Source of the DNA: Falciphora oryzae
Taxonomy: Eukaryota > Ascomycota > Sordariomycetes > Magnaporthales > Magnaporthaceae
Assembly (NCBI GenBank): GCA_000733355.1
Contig: JNVV01000007.1
Span: forward strand, 184,624-248,623
DNA: 64,000 nt
Reading direction: 5' to 3'
This document shows positions 9,738 to 21,544 of the stretch, one piece after another. Position 1 is the first letter of the stretch. Every line of letters begins with the position of its first letter. The position numbers and the translations under genes were made by a program. The notes beneath the pieces are model-generated. The model saw nothing but the letters and a program-made list of their open reading frames with translations. It was not told where the DNA came from and searched no databases.

Positions 9738-11105
9738 CTATAGTTCATCCTTGACTCTACCCATTTCTGAACGGTCTCCTTCGCCTGGCTGAGACGCGTC
9801 CTGGGCCGACTCGACTGGCTCCTCCCACATCCTCTTTTTAGGGTTTGGCGCATCCGAGTCCTGGTTCTCGGACGGAGCAGTAACCTCGCTGTCGCCATCG
9901 ATAACCTTGCCGACCTTATCCATCATGGAATCCGAGCCGACTGAGTCCTTCTCCTTGTCGCCGCCGTAGCCAATTCTCACGGTGGGGACGGCGCTCCCGT
10001 CATTGCCCGCCATGCCGACGACGCTGGTGCTCCCGGACGTGCCGACGGCCTCCATCCTGGCCCCGCCGCCGGGCTGCTTGCTGCCGACGAGGGCCATGCC
10101 GCCGCTGACACCCCTACTGGCGGACCACCAGCCGACCTTGAGCGGGACCCAGAGCAGCCACCAGAGCGGGCCGTACAGCAGGCGGCGGAAGACGAGCCAG
10201 GCGGCCGTGGCGAGGAGCAGGTACAGCGTCGTCTGCAGGTACCACGTGTCCGACTTTTGCGAGCTCACGAGCGTGCCCAGCAGCGACCGCGACGCGGCCA
10301 GCATGCCGTCGAGCCCGGCGTAGCGGTCGTCGAGCTCGCGCAGCGCGGCCGTGCTCTCGGCCAGCGCCTGCGCCGCGTACGCGGACCGCGCCAGCTCCGC
10401 CGCCATCAGGTCATGCGTGCGCTGCAGCGACGCCGTCACGTCGTGCGCCGCCCCGACCACCGTGTCGTCCTTGCTGCTGCGGCCGCCGCGGTCGTTCTTG
10501 AGCGTTTGTCGTCGTCGCATGGGCTGCTGCTGCTGCTGTGGCGGGGCAGGAGACGAGGTGTTGGACCGGATCGTGGCCGCCGAGGAAACGGGCGGTGTTG
10601 CGTACGACGCTAGCAGGGCGGCCCGCTCGGCCCGTTGCGCAGCGGCCATCCTCTGTCTCGCCGACAGTTGGGCTTTCCGGAAAGCGATACGGTAACTACA
10701 CAACGTGTGTTAGAGATTATAACGGACAGAGTAAAAGGCCATGGCGTCTCGAGGAGAAAGGTGAACATACGCCTTGAGCTCCTGGCCCAGCCGGTCGGTG
10801 GCGTCCTTCAGGCGGGTCTTCGTCTTCTCCGCCTCACCGCCGGGGCGCCCGGAGCGGAGGTCCAGCATCTCCTCGCGCAGCAGCTCCAGCTCCTCGTCCG
10901 TCTCGCGCAGCCCCTGGGTGATGTCGGCGCCCAGCTCCGACACGACGTTGCCGTCGGCGTAGTCGGCCTCTGTCTCGCCGCCGTCCGCGAGCGGCACCGA
11001 GCCCGGCTGGAGCTTGAGGCTCGCCAGGCGGTCGATCAGCGTCTTGAGTTGCGACGTCGTCTCCTGGAGCTGCGCCAGGCGCTCCTGCAGGCCTTGGAAG
11101 GACAT
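9738..11105 (-). CDS. SEC20: SNARE protein Sec20
   Basis: Two exons on the minus strand: 11105-10771 and 10695-9738. The 75-nt intron (10696-10770) has a GTATGT donor, a CTAAC branch and a TAG acceptor. The product is 430 residues. An N-terminal coiled-coil half is followed by the Sec20 motif at the splice joint (AYRIAFRKAQLSARQ). A Gln-rich linker, a SNARE-like helix (about 193-260) and a hydrophobic anchor (about 264-285, TLYLLLATAAWLVF) follow, with more Trp-rich hydrophobic sequence after it. A disordered lumenal tail ends in KDEL. Sec20 is a t-SNARE of the ER for retrograde Golgi-to-ER vesicles, working with Use1, Ufe1 and Tip20; yeast Sec20 also ends in an ER retrieval tetrapeptide. It lies head-to-head with mL53. 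Confidence 0.9.
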
Positions 11106-11509
11106 TTTTCCTCTTCTTCTTTGGGCGCACAGAAGCGCTCCTGGGAAAGGTTCGTTTTCGTTCTTCGGTAGCCGATTCTTGCTTCGTGCGCGACGTATTT
11201 GCTCCTATTTTGGAGGGTGCGGTTTTGGTGAGCAGCTAAGATGGCGGTGGTGAAAGCTGGCAATAATCTTCTCGATCTACAGGCCATATGTCAGTCAGGC
11301 ACAGGGCGCTTTGTCCGTTCCCGAGACAGACCTGTGGCGTGACCAACATGGCTGGTGGGGGGTACCCCAAGTGTGGCTCGTGCACGCCCATCAAGCTCCC
11401 GCGTTTTCTGGAATTTCTGCAGGCTATCACGACCCATCGCAGGAGGTCTCGGCGAGCTACCGAGACGCTCAATTCCCCTCGTCCTCACTCGCCCCCGGCA
11501 GACACGATA
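11106..11509. promoter_or_regulatory. Bidirectional promoter region SEC20 / mL53
   Basis: 404 bases separate the two divergent start codons. Both leaders and both core promoters must fit here unless the transcripts overlap. The mL53 frame is open upstream of its ATG, but that sequence is not ribosomal-protein-like. No TATA box stands out. Confidence 0.5.
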
Positions 11510-11885
11510 ATGAACCGGTTCGTCACAGAGGTCAGGACAAAGTTCAACCCGTTCTCGCCCAGCGCGAGGCCGGCGCGGCTGTTCCTGGCGTACCTCCCAC
11601 CCGACGCCCGCGCCTCGGGCATGAGCATCACCACCACCCTGCTGCCCAAGACCTCGACCGAGCCGCCATTGCTGCAGGTCAAGTTCAGTAGGTTGCCGCT
11701 CCAGTCCATACCCAAGTCCTCATCTTCGTCGAGCAGCCTCTTTTCCTAACTGCGACTTCCCCACACGCACAGAGGACGGCAAGGAGATGAATCTCGAAAG
11801 CGAAAAGCTCGGCATCAAGGGCATCCTCGAAGAAATCGACAGGCATTGCAGAGTGCTGCAGAAGCAGGCCGACCTAAGCGATTGA
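11510..11885 (+). CDS. MRPL44: Mitochondrial large-subunit ribosomal protein mL53
   Basis: Two exons, 11510-11687 and 11773-11885, with an 85-nt intron (GTAGGT donor, CTAAC branch, CAG acceptor). The product is 96 residues starting MNRFVTEVRTKFNPFSP, the typical opening of fungal mL53 (yeast Mrpl44). The splice joint gives VKFKDGKEMNLE, the conserved centre; the end is basic-acidic and helical (EEIDRHCRVLQKQADL). It is a structural protein of the 54S mitoribosomal subunit. There is no clear cleavable presequence, which is normal for this short family. The gene is convergent with the pyrophosphatase. Confidence 0.9.
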
Positions 11886-12280
11886 GGGTTTTGCTGGGGG
11901 GAGCGGGGAGTAGCGCGATACCACTTTTCAAGTTTGGACGTCTTTCAAGACATCCAGACGCCTACCGACACAAGCAAGCCCTGAGACGCTTGCCAGTTGT
12001 ACAAAAACAACAAATCACACATGTAACAAAACGCGACATGAACCTCAAGGAGTGGTACGGCATTGTACGGTACCTATTTATGATATCAACCTAAGGGATA
12101 TAGACATGGAGAGATGAACCTGGCAGTTTCGAAAGAACCCACGCCAACATGCAGTCCCCCATACTTTTCTTTATTTCCTTTGGTTTTTGTTTGCCCTATA
12201 TTCACGAACCTGATATTCGCACCACGAGGAATCGACATGACCAACCCATAGGAGCAATAGTCAAACAACCCGGCTTCCAA
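11886..12280. other. Convergent 3' region mL53 / pyrophosphatase
   Basis: 395 bases between the stop of mL53 (+) and the stop of the pyrophosphatase gene (-). It is AT-richer than the coding sequence. Presumably it holds both 3' UTRs. No gene or repeat was seen. Confidence 0.6.
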
Positions 12281-13724
12281 TTAGGCAGAGGCACCGCTGA
12301 TGAAGAACCACTTGTCGATGGAGGCATCAATCTTCTCCGGGGGCAGGTTCTGGTTGGGAGGCATAGGCGGCAGCCTGTCGGGCGTGATGACGCTGGGCGA
12401 GTGGCTGATGGCCAAGTTGGTGGTCGAGATGTTGCCAGGCTGGACCTTGCCCGTGATGAGCCTCTCCCAGGCCTCGGAGCACTCGCGGATGACGTCCATG
12501 GCGTACCTGTGTGTTCAATTGGGTTAGCATTACTGTAGTAAACGAGGGCGTACCGATTGTTGGTCGAGGAGCAACTGACTTCTTGTTCTTGCACTCGCCG
12601 GTGAAAGCAAACTGGTTCTCGGGCTTGCCGTCGGGGATCTTGTAGATACGGAACCACTCGTTGGTGGCGCGCAGGAGGCCGGGCAGGTGACGCTCGACGT
12701 CCTCAACGTCATTGAGCTTGGGGGCAAGGGGGTCGTTCACGTCAATGACGATGACCTTCCAGTCCGTCTCCTCCTCGTCGAGCAGGGCCATGACGCCGAG
12801 GACCTTGACCTGCTTGACCTGGCCGGTGTAGCCGACCAGCTCGCCGATCTCGCAGACGTCGAGCGGGTCGTTGTCACCCTTGGCCTTGGTCTCGGGGTGG
12901 ATGGCGTTGGGGTCCTCCCAGGTCTGGGGGAAGGCGCCGTAGTTCCACAGGTAGCCCTTGTGGGGGAAGCAGTTGCGGACGTATCGCAGCTTGCCCTTCT
13001 TGATGTCCTGCTTTATGGGGTTGAGGAGCTCGTCCTTGGAGATCTGTGGAGGGATGGGGCGATTAGCAAACGAAGCTGTCAGGTGGACGGCAGGCGGCGG
13101 GCGCACCTCGAGCTTGGCATTGGTCCAGCGGGGGATCTCGACGACCATGTTCAGGATGGTCTGCTCCTGGTTGGCGAACAGGGGTATGTCATGGAAGGGC
13201 GAGAGCGGGACGCCCTCCTTCTCGATGTAGACGCGGTGCTCGAGCGTGTTGGGCGCGCCGACCTTGCGGACGGTGTAGGGCGACGACATGGCTGCGGCGG
13301 AGGCAAGATGCCCAGCAATCTGCTCGGTACGTTGGGCGGAAATTGTGGCGGCCGTCTGGCGAGAGTTGTCGTTTCCGAGTCCGAAAACAACGTTGGGACT
13401 TGACGACGGCGGCAGCGTGGGGTCTGGGAAGGGTTTTCCCGATGCCAGATGAGGATACGAACCGCCACCACCCGGGCTCATGTTTTCTGGAGGAGGGGCA
13501 GCCGCTGCTTGGGGAGGCGGGGCAGGGGCACGCAATCGGGTTTTCTTGGCCTGTGACGCCACCTTTCCGGATCCGCCGGTCTTATTGGCCAGGCCCCTCG
13601 TGGATAGGAGAGCTGCCCGCCGCCACGGGTGGCTGGAGCCTGCTGTGGTTGCTGTTGCTGTTGCTGTTGATGCTGCTATAGCCAGCCGGCAGTGCAAGAG
13701 CCGGTGCGACAGCGGCGGCGGCAT
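12281..13724 (-). CDS. IPP1: Inorganic pyrophosphatase, with upstream mitochondrial-type extension
   Basis: Family I soluble pyrophosphatase, hydrolysing PPi to phosphate. Exons on the minus strand are 13724 (or 13289)-13107, 13043-12580 and 12506-12281. Intron 1 (13044-13106, 63 nt) has a GTGCGC donor and is stop-free and in frame. Intron 2 (12507-12579) has a GTCAGT donor and a GCTAAC branch. From ATG 13289 ([11 protein letters not shown]) the protein is 290 residues, the usual fungal length. It carries the catalytic signature [12 protein letters not shown] and the conserved block [20 protein letters not shown]. The frame stays open for 145 more codons to ATG 13724. That extension begins [17 protein letters not shown], rich in Arg, Ser and Ala without acids, like a mitochondrial presequence. 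A single gene may therefore make both cytosolic and mitochondrial forms; if only the short form exists, the CDS starts at 13289. Confidence 0.88.
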
Positions 13725-15090
13725 CCAGGCAGGAGGAGTCCAAGTTATGTATATCTACGGCGACGGTACCTAGCCCCTGCGTTGCTCGGCCTTTAGTCAA
13801 AGCCCTCTTGCGGGACCACCCATCCATCGACGTGCACCAGGGAGAGGGAGGAGAGAAGCAGAGGTGCCATCAACCCGACAGTGGCCGGCATTTCACTTGG
13901 ACGCCGGGCTCGGCTCAGGTCTCGGGTCAAGACGTGTCCACCCCTTCAATGTGCATGCACCCCCCATCTTCCTCCACAAGCCCCGGGCCGCCATCACCTC
14001 CTCGGACACATGGATCGGGCTGCCGGATGGCGTGCGTGGGTCTACGTACCTTTATTCTATCTCTTCTGTTCTTCTTCTTCAGAATGCAGTATTGCTCAAT
14101 CAGTGGTGAGTGTGATGTTACGCCAGGTTCTTCTTACGAGCCGGAGTATGTGATTTTTTTCATGGGTATTCACAACCAACCACTGTAAACCAACCCCTGG
14201 TTGGGCGTCATGGCGGGTACACTTACCACACTCAGGAATTACGGTGCCATTGATGGAGCTACTCGCCTCTTATTTCTTTCCGCCTCCTCTTCCCCATCTT
14301 CCTTCTGAATTCCTATCCCTTCCTTTTTTTTTTTTTTTTTTTAATTCCTGCACCTGTTTTTTTCGACCAAGAACTGCCTTGGAAATCGGAGTTCAAAGCA
14401 CTCGTCACTTAGCCGTTACAAGTTCCCAGTTGACAAACCCTCAGGGGTGATATGTGGGGACGACGGTCAAGTGAGGAGTAGCTGCGAGAAAAGGGGGCGA
14501 TATCGCACTCTGGGATAACGGATTATCTCGTTCCGATCGATCCTCTTCAGAATAAATATAAAACTAGTATCGATCGCATCGCCATTCCCAGAAAAATAGG
14601 TAGGCCCTTTGCAAACGCTGGTGTAATGAGGAAGGATCCTCCAATCGCTGGCTGAGCCGCCAACCTGCACCTAAAGCCGTGCTCCCTTGCGGTCGATTCC
14701 AGCCCTGATTAAGGGTGAAAACAAAAAGAATATGCAAGTGAGAGTACCAATCCTCGCCAAGCTTGTTACCTACTTCCAACCGCGCAGTCCCCATTTTCTC
14801 CCTTGGCGCCGCTGTCGTGACATCTTTTTTCGTAACGGCCAACCATCCTCTCCAGTACCCCTCTCGGCATGTTGTGAGATAACATACTACAAACCCAGTT
14901 GTGTTGCCTATCAAGACGGGCTAGAGGCCATCTCGCTGGCCATATGATACAGCCGGCGCCTTTCGCACACAGGCCCCAAGCATTCTGAGGATTCGAGGCG
15001 CTCTGAATAGCTGTCCCTCGCCCACCTTGCGCGTGGCCGGGCTTCTCCGCCGGCGGGCGTGACTTAGCCCGAGGCTATATGCCTATATGT
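13725..15090. other. Intergenic: pyrophosphatase promoter and end of Munc13-like gene
   Basis: 1.37 kb between two minus-strand genes. It holds a 19-nt T run (14324-14342) within a CT-rich stretch (about 14255-14345). Small frames here show no family resemblance. Nothing else was recognised. Confidence 0.5.
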
Positions 15091-18000
15091 CTATCGCCTG
15101 GGTAGGTTGTTCCTAGCGTACTGTGCGCCGCCGAACGCGGGACCGGCGCCGCCCCACCCTTGATGGACGCTCTGGCGCACGATCATGGCCGCCGCCTGGT
15201 GAGCCGCCATGCGCTCCTTTTGCCGGTGCCTCTCCTTCAGGTAGCCGGCCGCCTCGGGCCGCATGCGCAGGATCCGCAGTATCATGTCGTCCGACGGGTC
15301 CGCCTGCGCCTCCTTGCGCTTCTCCTCCTTGGCCCGCCGCATCGTGCCCAGGTTCCGGCTCATCATGATGCTCTTGCCCCGCCGTATCGTCCCCATGCTC
15401 GCAAACGAAGGTCCCGCCGATGCCGCGCTCAGCGCTGGCCCCAGCGACGCCGGCGCCGACAGTCGGTTCGACGCCTGTGCCGCCTGCATCTGCTGCTGCT
15501 GCCGCTGCGCCGTTGCCGCCACCATCCGCTCCGACGTTCGTATCAAGTTGTCCGTGTCCTCGACGTAAAAAAAGTTGAGAGAAGCGAGCTCGTGCCACTT
15601 AGGCGACTTGAGGATTTCGGCCGGCACGCCAAGCGCCTGGCCCTCGTCGTCCTTGGCATGGAAGAAGTCGAAAAGCATCTCAAGCCATTTGAAAACCAAG
15701 TCCATCTCGACTTGTGTGAGCGACTTCTGGCTTGAAGGTTTGTCCGAGAGTGGCGGCACCAGTATGCTCTCAATCGCCATCAGAACCTCCTTCCAAAGAC
15801 GCGTCATGACAGCCAACATGGTGGCATTCGTCAGAGTCTGCTTCATGATGAAGAAGTTTTCGTCGAAATAACTGAAGAGAGGCTTCAAAGCGTTCTCGAC
15901 ATCCTCCTGTGTTGTTTGCGGCACCTTGGGCGCCCGCTTCTGCCACAAAGACGCAACCGACGACGCGATGCCGCGGTTGAGGAGGCTCTTCAGAGTATCG
16001 TACGAGAGAGAAGCGTTGATGTGGGTGACAAGCTGTGCGTGTTGTTTCTGGGTTAGCCAATTAGTGTACGAGAGTGAAAAAAGCCCGCAAAGACGTACCT
16101 TGTCCGTCACCTTGCGAACCATGTCCCTCTCGGTCCGCTTCAGGTGCCTGAAGGCCTTGCCGAAATAGAACTGGATGTCGTCCCTCTCGCCTTCCATGCT
16201 AACCCGGATGAGCAGCCTCCCTTGGGTGTCGAGGTCGAGCCAGAACTCGCGTGGGAGGTAATCGGCAAAGTGCTTTGGGTCGAGCTTGAGCGAGGTCCGT
16301 CCGACGAAGTCGTGATCGCCGAAAGTGTCGTAGTCCCAAATGGTAGCAATGAGGTTGAGCGGTCCCTGCACGTCAATGTCGACCGACTCGTCCCAGCGAG
16401 GGTTGAGGTTCCTCATCACAATTCGAGTCTTTGCGAGCCGTTTCTGGTACTCGTCACACAGCACGACGTACGGATCACTAGTTCCGTTGGGGTCGCAAGC
16501 TTTGAGGTCCTCGGCCTCGACTATCTTGACGGTGAAGACGTACTTGGCCGACTTCTGGAAATGATGCATGGGCCCATCCGCCTTTTGCAACACGTCGGCG
16601 CACCCGTCTGCGTTTACCATTTTCTCGAGCTTGTCGAGAGCCTGCATGGCATACTCGATGTTGTTCAACTTGACAAAAGACTATTAAGAAAGCAAGACGA
16701 GCGAATATCTGCGTTTAGCCGAGAGGTCCTGGAATACGCCATACACACCTGTCTTGTCGGAGGATTGGGATTGGGATTGGGATACAACTAACCTCTGGAT
16801 AGAACTGGAAAGGCTCGACCTTCTCCTTTGCGCTGAGAGCATCCTTTGCATACTGCATAAACCGCTCCTGGGTGGTTTTACTCGCCGCTGCCGCCTCCTG
16901 TGCTGTCTGCCGATCCATTTCCCTGGAAAACTTCTGCTCGACGAGCTCACAGTACCGCCCGATGCCGGCCGCAAAGCCCCTAGCCAGGGCCGTCATGAAG
17001 CGAGCGTGGTGAACATCGTCGTCCCATCCCAGCTGGAACACTTGGTCAACCGTCTGGTTGAACATGGCGAATATATCAATGATGGACACGCTGTGGCGTT
17101 CCTCGTCCGAAGAGACGCCGTCCTGGTTCAGGGACCTGACCTGGAACTGATCCTGCTTGACTGCCTGTTCGACAAAGTCCTGCATTCTCTCCTCGGCCGT
17201 TTTGATCCATCGCCACACGAACTCGTCGAGGAGGCCTTCGATGGAGAAGGCAAACGGCTTCCCGGGAAGCGACTTGACGTGCATTTTGCGAATTTCGACT
17301 AGCTCCTTGTAGAGGTCGAACCCATCCTGGACATGTACCTCTTCGTTCCGCTCCCGTGCCACCTGTATTATGCGCTGGATAATCGCGCTCGCGTCCTGCT
17401 CGAACGTCGGGAATATTGTATCCACCAAGACGCCAAAGGGCGACACGCCGAGGATCTCGGGGTTCTTGCGATACCGCTTCTGGACCTTCTCGCAGACGGC
17501 GACCACCCTCTGGCCCAACTTGACAACGTGGCCGAAGTCCCATTCCTCCTGGCTCTCAGGTAGCTCCGTGTCCAAATACGACCTATACGTCGAAGCTGCT
17601 GCGTTGCGAAGAACTTCGGTCAGGGCCTGGGCATACTCCTCTGCATCCTCGGTGCGCTGCGAGAAGGCGTCATCGCCGTGAACATTGTTCATCAAGAACA
17701 TGAGAACAGTGCCTATCGAGGGCGGTTTGGGTTCGTAACAGTGGGAGAGGAGCTCGAGTATGTCGCGCAGCAGCGCATCGTTGAGCTTATGCAGCATTTG
17801 TTGGTAGGCTGATGCATCCGGCAGAGACCACCGGCTTCGAGGTATGTCGACGAGGCGGCTGGTATAGTCTTGTATGTGTGGTGGTTTCTTCGTATCGGGC
17901 GCCACCTCCTTGGCAAAGTCAAACGACGAGCTGAGCTCCTCGATTGACAGCTCTTTGTCCAGGAATTGATGGGTAATGACCTCGAGGAACGCTATCTGGC

Positions 18001-19405
18001 GACTGAACTGGGGCAGCCTCCAATGCACAGCCAGCTCGGCCAACAATGCTTCGGACTGCGCCGACATTGTCAAGCAAGGGGTGGACTGGTCCGGATGCAG
18101 GACGTCGTGGAGGATAGTCTGCTGGACGACCTGCTTGTAGTATGCCCTCGGCTCGGGCGGTATGAACGTGTAGTGCGGCTCATCGACGCTTCGTATGCTG
18201 GAGGTGTCGTCGGTAGGCACAGATCCGAGGGTCATGGCCTGGTCAAAACTGAAGGTGTTGAGGCTGTCAGGACTGGTGACCATTCTCCCCAGGTCCGCGT
18301 ATGCCTGGTCTTCGCTGTAGAAAGATTGGGGCCGACCGGGTAGCGGCTTGCTGTCGAGGGCGGCCGTTGAGGTCTTGCTCAGCTCAGGCCTGGCCTTGAG
18401 GATTTCGAGCATGACCTGCGAAAGGAGAGGCCCCTCGGCCTTCTTCCACTCCTCGTAGCCCTCGTCCACGTCAAAGTCCTGCCGCCGCAGCGCACCGTTC
18501 ATGTTGGCGTTCAGCCGGTGTTGGTATGATTTGACATCTTTTAGCGCATTCTCCTCAGTCCAGAGCGGACGGTTCGTGTCTATGTCGGCCTGGACAGTAG
18601 CCAGGTCGCGAGCGAAGACTGTAGCGACAAACTGCACCATGGGCATATCCTTGACTTCGTGCGTGTGGGGGATGTCAACCTCGACGAACTTGTGCTCCCC
18701 CTCCTGACCCGTGTCGAGGTACAGGTCCTGGTCGTTTGTGAGGAGCTTCTTCTCGAGGGTGGTCAGGCGGTTGAACAGCTCGGGCTTGTCCTTGTCGCTG
18801 CCATGGTCGCGCAGGATGGCTATGACAAGCCTGACGAACAGGGCGAGGTGCCTGTCCACCAAGACCTTCCAAGTGTGGTCATCAGGAGCCTTTGCACGGC
18901 CCTGGGCCTTGCTCGCAGCGGTGTAGAAGATGAGGATCAGAGGCTCGAGTTTGCGGTCCTTGTCAATGGTCTTGCGGAAGTCCTGGGCGGTGAATGCCGT
19001 GTATGCCTCGCCGAAGGTGCGCTTGACGGCAGCGTCGCCGAAGCCGGGCATCTTCTCGATGCCCCTGAGCACACCCTCCATCCTCCTCTCCAGGGAGGCA
19101 CGGAAGCTGTGCGGCAGCTTGACGTTGGAGCTGGAGCTGCCCGTGAGCTCCTTCATCAGCTCGGTGACGCTGGAGTTGTAGACTTTGGACTGCGGGCGCT
19201 GGACCTTGACGTATTCCTTGCGCTTCTTCTTGGGCTGTAGGAGGTAGTGCAGGTAGGCGATGCGGAGGGCGTAGCTGTAGGCCTCGTCGGGGGTGACGGC
19301 GGGCTGGGCGGCGCGCGAGCCGGCCCTCGAGAGGCGGCGGTCGCCATCCTGGAGGCTCTTCAGGCGCCTAGAGGGCCTCCACGAGCTCCTAGACGCCGTC
19401 GACAT
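15091..19405 (-). CDS. Munc13-like (MUN domain) protein with C2 domain, Ync13/Git1 type
   Basis: Three exons on the minus strand: 19405-16793, 16680-16099 and 16032-15091. The introns are 112 nt (GTTAGT donor) and 66 nt (GTACGT donor; stop-free and in frame). The product is 1378 residues. About 870 residues of helical MUN-type sequence (MHD1 region) come first. A C2 domain at about 915-1025 follows, with the Ca2+-loop aspartates visible in CDPNGTSDPYVV and WDYDTFGDHDFVG. A second MUN helical block (MHD2) comes next, and the tail is basic and Gln-rich. The layout matches fungal UNC-13/Munc13 relatives such as S. pombe Ync13, which acts in exocytosis and endocytosis at the division site, and Git1. 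ATG 19405 is the first in the frame. The family call is firm; the precise orthologue is less so. Confidence 0.85.
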
Positions 19406-21544
19406 GTCTGCGGACGGGCAGCGGGGATTGGCGAGCAACGGTCGGGGGTGGAAATCGCCGTCTGGTTGCCGCAGACCAGGCAGGATTGCTCAGCATGGGG
19501 AGCAGCGACACCTGGCGCTCGTCGGTCGGCGGGCAGCGAAAAAAGTATGCAGCAAAAATCAATGCGGCGGCGGCGAGGGCGAAATTGGGCAGAGCCGAGC
19601 GTGGGCAGAAACGGGGATGCAGCGGGTTTGAGCTTGTCGGGGATCGAACGTTGGGCTGGCCACGCCCGCAACGTCATATGAGCGACTGGGGGGGTTCGGG
19701 GTGGGCCACGCCAGGGCCGTCTGGTGTTTCGGTGCGTGCGCGCGCGAGTGACCCGGGCTGCATCAGATCAAATTGATGGCCCGGCTTGGATCAAATTGGG
19801 CGCGAGGGGATTTCACCAGACGTCTCACTGAGCCTCGCTCCCTGTCGGCGGTTGGCAAAGACAGGTGACAGCACCAAACCTTGACGCCCGCAGGCACAAG
19901 CACAACACGGGCAGGCTCGGGAGACGCACATAGCCGGGCCCTAGACTAGAGGGGATCCATTGATCCATTGCGCATTGGTCGCTGCCAAGAGGCCACAGTT
20001 GGTGCCAGTCGGCCAGAATTGGCCCCTGGACTAAAACCGTGACGAGCACTGCCATCCTTTGCCACGCACCAATAATCCATCGTCGGCCAACAATATCAAA
20101 GAAGCGCAGTGCTGCTCGTGTTGGTCGAGCAGATGACGCTTGGCCGCACGCACACCTGTCTCCCTTTTGTTTCCTTCCTTATTTTTCTTCTTTTTCTTTC
20201 TGTCACGGTCCGGTGAGCACGCCAGCCTGGACTATAAACAGGGCGCGGGACAGATGCAAGCGGCGTGTCTATAAATGGTGCTGTTGCATGGGTCCAGTGG
20301 CAAGGGCTTAAAAAATCGATGGCCAACAAGGTATCGATCTCAACGGGAAAAGAGAATAGAGTATTTGGAGACAAATCCATCAATAGCAAACTCTCAAGGG
20401 TGATACTGTACAGCCTCTTCTCTGGCCTCTATGCAACGTCAACCTCAAAAGCCGCAGTCATGACATCCACTTGCGATGTCCCAGCGAAAATTAGGAGATA
20501 CGCCAGGCAGCGAGTTTGCGGAACTTCGGAGCAGTCACAAGGCGCCCGTATCTTGTTAGCCCCATGGACGATCCAAGGCTGCGCAATGCCCAGGGCGTAT
20601 GTGGACATTCGAAAGAAGCAAGCGAAACAAAACTCCGGACGTAAAAATCACCGAGCAGGTGCTGGAGAAATACTTGTGTCGCCGAGAGCCGGCGCTTGTT
20701 CCACAGATATGCCGCCGCCTTGCTTCTCGGGACTCGTTCTGCAAAACTGCTGCTGCGGACATCGTATCTCGGCCAAGGCCCAGAGTTGTGTGTAATACAG
20801 CCAGGACGGGCACACAAACGACGTGAGCAGCATCGCCCTCGTCGCCGTCGTTTCATTGCTCAGCCACGCACCGGTTGGGTAAAGCAACCGGGCCGGCAGG
20901 CCTTGGCTGTTAGAAATGCCAACGTCAAGTGGGTGGCGCGGAAACATGGAACCTGCTCCGCCTTTTTTTTGTTCTTGTGGTTTTGTCCTTCTCATTTGGC
21001 ATCCAATCTTTTTTTGGGGGGTGTGGCTTTCCACTTTCCCGTCTTTGATCCCTCATGCGATTCATCGATAGAGCTTCCCGGTGCGAAAATACCAGGCACG
21101 GCATCTCGGGACATCAATGTCGTTGGGTGGTCTGCATGATCAGCCCTCGTGTCGTGTGCTGTGGAGACCCTGCTTGCTGCTGGGCCGTAGGTGACCACAT
21201 ACCCCTGACGTACCGACCCCGCCGGACGCCAGGGCGCAGGAACAGGGCCCAACACCAGACCAAACACCACCTCGCCCGCTGCCCGCCTGCCTGCCTGCCT
21301 GCCTGCTGGTGTGCGACCGACCATCTCCCGCAGCCTCGTCCCAAACCTCGCCAAACACAAACACCCGCCGCCTGCAATCGCATACATATCCGCCCCCTCG
21401 GCCTTGCTGAGGTCCCGTCGCCCCATCTCGCCGGCGCTCTTGCGCTTCGGTGTTTGCTCGCCTGCTCGCCTGTCTGCCTCGGTAGCCAGGGGCCACGGCA
21501 CCTCAGTCCGTCTATAGTCGTCGACCACCCCCTCGACCTTGAAC
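19406..21544. other. Divergent intergenic region, Munc13-like / csx2
   Basis: 2.14 kb shared by two divergent genes. Two TATAAA motifs lie 37 bp apart (20233-20238 and 20270-20275), but about 0.8 kb from the Munc13-like ATG and 1.3 kb from the csx2 ATG. The 3' part is a C-rich leader with five CCTG units. No gene was recognised, and the overlapping open frames are compositional. Confidence 0.5.
21286..21305. repeat. (CCTG)5 microsatellite
   Basis: Five perfect tandem CCTG units, about 240 bp upstream of the csx2 start codon, in the probable 5' leader. Confidence 0.9.

Noticed and set aside
19600..19680. Sequence with a partial tRNA B-box-like core (near 19632)
   Set aside because: The flanking bases do not pair as a T stem, and no A box, anticodon arm or acceptor stem can be formed.
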